Assembly: GCF_030816475.1 (NCBI RefSeq)
Contig: NZ_JAUSXF010000001.1
Coordinates: forward strand, 2,976,001-3,040,000
Origin: Arthrobacter pascens
Lineage (GTDB): Bacteria > Actinomycetota > Actinomycetes > Actinomycetales > Micrococcaceae
DNA length: 64,000 nt
Direction of reading: 5' to 3'
Shown here: in pieces, positions 61,172-64,000 of the stretch
Layout: each line of letters starts with the position of its first letter
Numbering within the stretch: position 1 is the first letter of the stretch
Notes under the pieces: generated by a model
Told to the model about the DNA's origin: nothing
The model's database searches: none
The model's input: the letters and a program-made list of their open reading frames with translations, nothing else
Made by a program: the position numbers and the translations under genes

Positions 61172-62368
61172 GTGACTTTTCCAGTAATCGGCGTGGTTGG
61201 CGGCGGCCAGCTCGCGCGCATGATGGCCCCAGCCGCCACTGCTCTTGGCTTTGAATTCCGTGTCCTGGCTGAAGGCGAGGACGTCTCAGCCGTTTCGGCC
61301 GTTTCCACCTCCCCGGTGGGTGACTACAAGGACCTCCAGACCCTTCTTGAGTTCGCTGACGGCCTGGACGTGATGACGTTCGATCATGAACACGTACCCA
61401 CCGGCCACCTCCGCGCGCTGCAGGAAGCAGGGGTGAACGTCCAGCCCGGACCGGACGCCCTGGTCCACGCCCAGGACAAGCTGGTGATGCGCGCGGCCAT
61501 CGACAGGCTGGGGCTTCCCAACCCGGTCTGGGCTTCCGTTGCTGACGTGGAGGCCCTGGCCAGCTTCGGCGACGAAACCGGCTGGCCTGTCGTCCTGAAG
61601 ATGCCCCGCGGCGGCTATGACGGCAAGGGCGTCCGGATCGTCGAATCGGCGGCGGACGCAGCCGCCACCGCCGAATGGTTTGAGGCCATGAGTCCGCTGC
61701 TCGCCGAGGCCAAGGTCGAGTTCAGCCGGGAGCTGTCAGCTTTGGTGGCGCGGACACCGGACGGCGAAGCCCGGGCCTGGCCTGTCGCCCACACTATCCA
61801 GGTCGACGGCGTCTGCGATGAAGTGATCGCGCCCGCACTGAATATCCCGGTGGAAGTGGCTGCGTCCGCGGAGGACGCAGCGCTGCGCATCGCCAGCGAA
61901 CTCGGCGTCACCGGAGTCATGGCCGTGGAACTCTTCGAAACCCCGGGGAAGGGTGCCGGATTCCTGATCAACGAGCTCGCGATGCGCCCGCACAACACGG
62001 GTCACTGGACCCAGGACGGTTCAGTGACCAGCCAGTTTGAGCAGCACCTCCGGGCCGTCCTCAACCTCCCCCTGGGCGCCACGGATATCCTGGGCCCGGT
62101 GGTCGTGATGAAGAACTTCCTGGGCGGCGACAATCAGGACCTGTTTTCGGCCTATCCCGCCGCGTTGGCCAGCGAACCGGCAGCGAAGGTGCACTGCTAC
62201 GGCAAGGCCGTGCGCCCTGGCCGGAAGATCGGCCACGTCAACCTGGTCGGAACGTCAACAGCCGACGTCGAATCCCTGCGGGAACGCGCCACCCGTGTGG
62301 CCGGGATCATCCGCGACGGCCGGGCGCCTGCCGAAGAATCGCCACGGATTTCAGAGGAGAACGCATGA
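61172..62368 (+). CDS. purK: 5-(carboxyamino)imidazole ribonucleotide synthase
   Basis: ATP-dependent carboxylation of AIR to N5-CAIR in purine synthesis. The 398-residue ATP-grasp enzyme shows [42 protein letters not shown] (ATP-binding loop) and [17 protein letters not shown] 61172 is the start. It overlaps purE by 4 nt (ATGA), so the two are coupled. Confidence 0.97.
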   Translation: MTFPVIGVVGGGQLARMMAPAATALGFEFRVLAEGEDVSAVSAVSTSPVGDYKDLQTLLEFADGLDVMTFDHEHVPTGHLRALQEAGVNVQPGPDALVHAQDKLVMRAAIDRLGLPNPVWASVADVEALASFGDETGWPVVLKMPRGGYDGKGVRIVESAADAAATAEWFEAMSPLLAEAKVEFSRELSALVARTPDGEARAWPVAHTIQVDGVCDEVIAPALNIPVEVAASAEDAALRIASELGVTGVMAVELFETPGKGAGFLINELAMRPHNTGHWTQDGSVTSQFEQHLRAVLNLPLGATDILGPVVVMKNFLGGDNQDLFSAYPAALASEPAAKVHCYGKAVRPGRKIGHVNLVGTSTADVESLRERATRVAGIIRDGRAPAEESPRISEENA

Positions 62369-62949
62369 CCGCCGGACGCACCCCCGCCAGCAGCTCTCCG
62401 GCCAGCCCGATTGTGGGACTGGTCATGGGCTCCGATTCGGACTGGCCGGTGATGGAGGCCGCGGCCGACGCCCTGGCCGAATTCGGCATTCCTTTCGAGG
62501 CGGACGTGGTATCCGCCCACCGGATGCCCCTCGAGATGATCCGGTACGGGCAGACAGCGCACCAACGAGGACTGCGGGTCATCATCGCCGGAGCCGGCGG
62601 CGCTGCCCACCTTCCGGGCATGCTGGCCAGCGTCACGCCGCTCCCTGTCATCGGTGTCCCCGTCCCGCTGAAGACCTTGGACGGTATGGATTCCCTCCTG
62701 TCCATTGTCCAGATGCCCGCAGGAGTCCCTGTTGCCACGGTTTCCATCGCGGGCGCACGCAACGCCGGTCTCCTCGCGGTGCGCATGCTCGCGTCCGGGA
62801 CTGATGAGCTGGCCGCTTCCCTCCGCGCCGACCTCCTCGAATTCGCCCAGGACCTCAACGACGTTGCAACCCGCAAGGGTGCCAGCCTCCGGCAGAAGGT
62901 CAGTGAAGTCTTCGCGGATGGCAACGGCGTCTTCCGGGGCAGCCGTTAA
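62365..62949 (+). CDS. purE: N5-CAIR mutase
   Basis: Rearranges N5-CAIR to CAIR, the step after PurK. 194 residues, with an N-terminal extension of about 15. [25 protein letters not shown] and [15 protein letters not shown] match the PurE core, including the catalytic histidine region. Overlaps purK. An LCP gene follows within 11 bp. Confidence 0.97.
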   Translation: MTAGRTPASSSPASPIVGLVMGSDSDWPVMEAAADALAEFGIPFEADVVSAHRMPLEMIRYGQTAHQRGLRVIIAGAGGAAHLPGMLASVTPLPVIGVPVPLKTLDGMDSLLSIVQMPAGVPVATVSIAGARNAGLLAVRMLASGTDELAASLRADLLEFAQDLNDVATRKGASLRQKVSEVFADGNGVFRGSR

Positions 62950-62959
62950 GGCCCGCGAT

Positions 62960-64000
62960 ATGTCCAGAAGCGAACTGCAGCGGGGCGCCCCCGTCACAGC
63001 CATGACCGACCCCATCAGGTATCCTGCGGGCGCCTCCTCCCCTATCCGGACGAAGCGCGCCTTCTTCCTGCTGCTGCTGACCCTCCTGGTTCCGGGCAGT
63101 GCGCAGATTGTGGCCGGGGACCGCAAGCTGGGACGAATCGCCCTGCGGGTCACCCTGTGTGCCTGGGCGCTGCTGCTGGTGGCGCTGCTGCTGCTGGTGG
63201 TCAACCGGCCGTTCCTCATCAACATCATCACCAATCCCTTCGCTTCACTGCTGATTGTCCTGCTGCTCACGGCCCTCGCCGTCGGCTGGGCAGTCCTGTT
63301 CATCAACACGCTGCGGCTCATCCGCCCGGTGCTGCTGGCACCGCCGATGCGTCCCGCCGTCGGCCTTGCCCTGGTCCTGTCCTTGGTCCTGAGCAGCGGA
63401 TCCCTGGGCTACGCTGCCTATCTGCTGAACGTGGGCCGGAATGCGATCGGCAGCATCTTCAACGCGGGCGGCCCCTCCATCCAACCCGTTGACGGCAGGT
63501 ACAACTTCCTCATGATGGGCGGCGACGCCGGCGCCGACCGTACCGGGCGCCGGCCGGACAGCCTCTCGGTGCTGAGCGTGGATGCCAAGAGCGGACAAAC
63601 CGCCATCATCTCCGTCCCGCGGAACCTCCAGAACGCCCAGTTCAGCGAGGGCTCCCCCATGCGCAAGATTTATCCCGACGGTTATGACTGCGGCGACGAC
63701 TGCCTCATCAATGCCATCAATACTGAGGTCACGAACGAACACGCTGACCTCTACCCGGGTGTCGCGGACCCGGGGGCGCAGGCCACGCTGGAAGCCGTCT
63801 CCGGAACCCTGGGCATCACCGTGCAGGCCTACGTGCTGGTGGACATGGACGGCTTCGCCAAGCTCATCGACGCCATGGGCGGCATCAGGATCAAGGCCGG
63901 CGGCTGGGTGCCCATCAGCGGACCCATGGTGGATGAGGCCAACGGCATCCATGGCATGCCTGACGGCTGGATACCCGCCGGGGAACAGAAGCTGGATGGC
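62960..64000 (+). CDS. LytR-CpsA-Psr (LCP) family cell-wall ligase, partial (3' end cut)
   Basis: The frame from ATG 62960 stays open to the window end; 347 residues are visible. The N-terminal 150 residues hold four membrane helices (FFLLLLTLLVPGSAQIVA; LCAWALLLVALLLLVV; ASLLIVLLLTALAVGWAV; LALVLSLVLSSGSLGYAA), more than in a plain LCP protein. The outer LCP domain starts near residue 180: FLMMGGDAGADRTGRRPDSL with the Arg/Asp pyrophosphate-binding residues, then IISVPRNLQN, and VLVDMDGFAKLIDAMGGI. LCP enzymes attach teichoic acid, arabinogalactan or capsular polymers to peptidoglycan. It follows purE closely. Confidence 0.9.
   Translation, partial: MSRSELQRGAPVTAMTDPIRYPAGASSPIRTKRAFFLLLLTLLVPGSAQIVAGDRKLGRIALRVTLCAWALLLVALLLLVVNRPFLINIITNPFASLLIVLLLTALAVGWAVLFINTLRLIRPVLLAPPMRPAVGLALVLSLVLSSGSLGYAAYLLNVGRNAIGSIFNAGGPSIQPVDGRYNFLMMGGDAGADRTGRRPDSLSVLSVDAKSGQTAIISVPRNLQNAQFSEGSPMRKIYPDGYDCGDDCLINAINTEVTNEHADLYPGVADPGAQATLEAVSGTLGITVQAYVLVDMDGFAKLIDAMGGIRIKAGGWVPISGPMVDEANGIHGMPDGWIPAGEQKLDG

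Noticed and set aside
1..64000. Prophage, insertion sequence or biosynthetic gene cluster
   Set aside because: No integrase, transposase, capsid, polyketide or nonribosomal peptide synthetase genes are visible; gene order is conserved housekeeping.

Overview
The window is a 64 kb stretch of a high-GC actinobacterial chromosome. Gene content and order point to Micrococcaceae, most likely Arthrobacter or a close relative such as Pseudarthrobacter: WhiB2, an Rpf-type muralytic factor, PMT mannosyltransferase, TIGR03089, DUF3499, DUF2505, SCO4848-type and DUF5719 families, SufS/SufU, and many GTG and TTG starts. I find 50 protein genes (two cut by the window edges) and one tRNA-Gln. There is no prophage, insertion sequence, CRISPR array or rRNA operon.

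Layout. 0-8 kb: a phosphohexomutase (5' end missing), then nitrite assimilation: nirD, divergent from nirB - uroporphyrinogen-III methyltransferase - HemD fused to a winged helix - a stand-alone NirB-like flavoprotein. 8-16 kb: deoC, a small membrane protein, a YdjM-like protein and mfd, DUF2505 and SCO4848-type proteins, NhaA. 16-24 kb: SufU and SufS, then two very large tandem LuxR-family ATPase regulators. 24-29 kb: pth, rplY (L25/Ctc), prs, glmU, tRNA-Gln, TetR. 29-36 kb: a repeat-rich gap, then ABC-F, ispE, rsmA, an RpfB-like protein, TatD. 36-41 kb: MoxR - DUF58 - transglutaminase (TgpA-like) operon. 41-50 kb: succinate-semialdehyde dehydrogenase, rsmI divergent from PMT, DUF1461, SpoIIM-like divergent from RDD, L,D-transpeptidase. 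50-59 kb: ahcY, Trm112-like, DUF3499, zincin-like, DUF5719, a giant GT2/membrane glycosyltransferase, WhiB2. 59-64 kb: TIGR03089, GtrA, purK-purE and an LCP ligase cut by the window end.

The genes are mostly conserved housekeeping and cell-envelope functions. NirB/NirD reduce nitrite to ammonium, and the two tetrapyrrole genes beside them supply siroheme precursors. ispE, glmU, Rpf, L,D-transpeptidase, PMT, GT2, GtrA and LCP belong to envelope building and remodelling.

I did not find a clearly new multi-gene system. The least explained signals are non-coding: (i) short tandem or near-tandem duplications that carry the stop codon at the 3' end of at least seven genes; (ii) a roughly 330-bp imperfect-palindrome element next to three 40-bp repeats; (iii) a recurrent TAGGCT/TAGGAT-like box 6-7 nt before start codons, indicating many leaderless mRNAs; (iv) 11-bp-phased GlnR-like boxes before nirB and the NirB-like flavoprotein; (v) a perfect CRP-type site and a palindrome inside the promoter spacer upstream of whiB; (vi) a LuxR ATPase whose conserved N-terminus extends upstream of any normal start codon.
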